The notes beneath the pieces were generated by a model, which had not been told where the DNA came from, did not search any database, and saw only the letters and a program-made list of their open reading frames with translations. Below are positions 5,342 to 5,505 of a stretch of DNA of 5,505 bases, one piece after another. Location: assembly GCA_051000715.1 (NCBI GenBank), contig JBPCOB010000166.1, positions 1 through 5,505 on the forward strand, given 5' to 3'. Numbering within the stretch: position 1 is the first letter of the stretch; every line of letters begins with the position of its first letter. The translations under genes and the position numbers were made by a program. The stretch comes from JBPCOB01 sp051000715 (GTDB lineage Bacteria; Actinomycetota; Actinomycetes; JALYNC01).

Positions 5342-5505
5342 TCAGCGAGTCAGCGCCAACGACTCCATCGTCAGCGCCGCGAGCAGGTCCGCTCGGCAGT
5401 CGTAGGGATCGGTGACCTCGATGAAGCGCCAGCGCCCGAAGCCACCGTGCGCGTTGACCGCCGGGACCCATAGGTCCCGCGCGGTGCGCACCTTCTCGGT
5501 CTTGT
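5342..5505 (-). CDS. C-terminal end of a type III restriction Res-like helicase/nuclease (partial)
   Basis: Only the last 54 residues lie in the window; the gene continues beyond the right edge. They read KTEKVRTARDLWVPAVNAHG, then GFGRWRFIEVTDPYDC, then RADLLAALTMESLALTR and a TGA at 5344-5342. The blocks TARDLWVPAVN and GGFGRWxFxEVxDPYD match, from memory, the C-terminus of a large DEAD-helicase restriction endonuclease family (Res-like, often labelled BPTD_3080 family) that pairs with long Mod-type methyltransferases like the one at 1548-4214. The complete protein would use ATP to move on DNA and cut DNA lacking the partner's methylation. The helicase motifs are outside the window, so function rests on this short tail plus its neighbour. 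Codon use is normal for the region and the end looks intact. Confidence 0.8.
   Translation of the reverse strand, partial: KTEKVRTARDLWVPAVNAHGGFGRWRFIEVTDPYDCRADLLAALTMESLALTR

Noticed and set aside
5145..5471. N-terminal extension of the antitoxin frame
   Set aside because: It would overlap the end of the res-like gene out of frame, and it encodes Arg/Pro-rich sequence with no fold. The AbrB-type domain starts just after the ATG at 5144.

Overview
The window is GC-rich, with strong G/C preference at third codon positions in its real genes. GTG starts and GTGA overlaps fit a high-GC actinomycete (Micromonospora/Streptomyces type), but the sequence cannot name the organism. It looks like a defence island grown into or beside mobile-element debris. 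There is no tRNA, rRNA, CRISPR array or recognisable transposase.

Left part, plus strand (1-1248). The first reading frame is a fragment of a protein with two winged-helix domains, of a kind I associate with actinobacterial integrative elements. Its coding signature fades near 60 and again near 720. One base after its stop begins a previously hidden wreck (965-1248). Its pieces lie in three frames and spell the N-terminal nuclease domain of a type I restriction R subunit (HsdR), broken by an internal deletion, two frame changes and a TAG where a tryptophan is expected. Positions 1249-1547 hold nothing I can identify.

Right part, minus strand (1548-5505), in order of transcription. First comes the last 54 residues of a large helicase/nuclease resembling type III restriction (Res-like) subunits (5342-5505). 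Then a two-gene type II toxin-antitoxin module with an AbrB-fold antitoxin (4908-5144) and a PIN-domain toxin (4513-4911), sharing a 4-base stop/start overlap. Last is an 888-residue beta-class adenine DNA methyltransferase (1548-4214) with a strong ribosome binding site and a probable promoter of its own.

How the parts work together. Res and the methyltransferase should form one restriction-modification system: methylation protects host DNA and the helicase/nuclease attacks unmethylated invaders. The toxin-antitoxin pair sits between the two subunit genes, so losing that segment would also release the toxin. A perfect 12-base direct repeat flanks the toxin-antitoxin segment, just after the res stop and just before the methyltransferase start. 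A 25-base inverted repeat covers the candidate methyltransferase promoter and may be an operator. The dead HsdR piece at the 3' end of the active-looking system suggests turnover of restriction systems at one locus.
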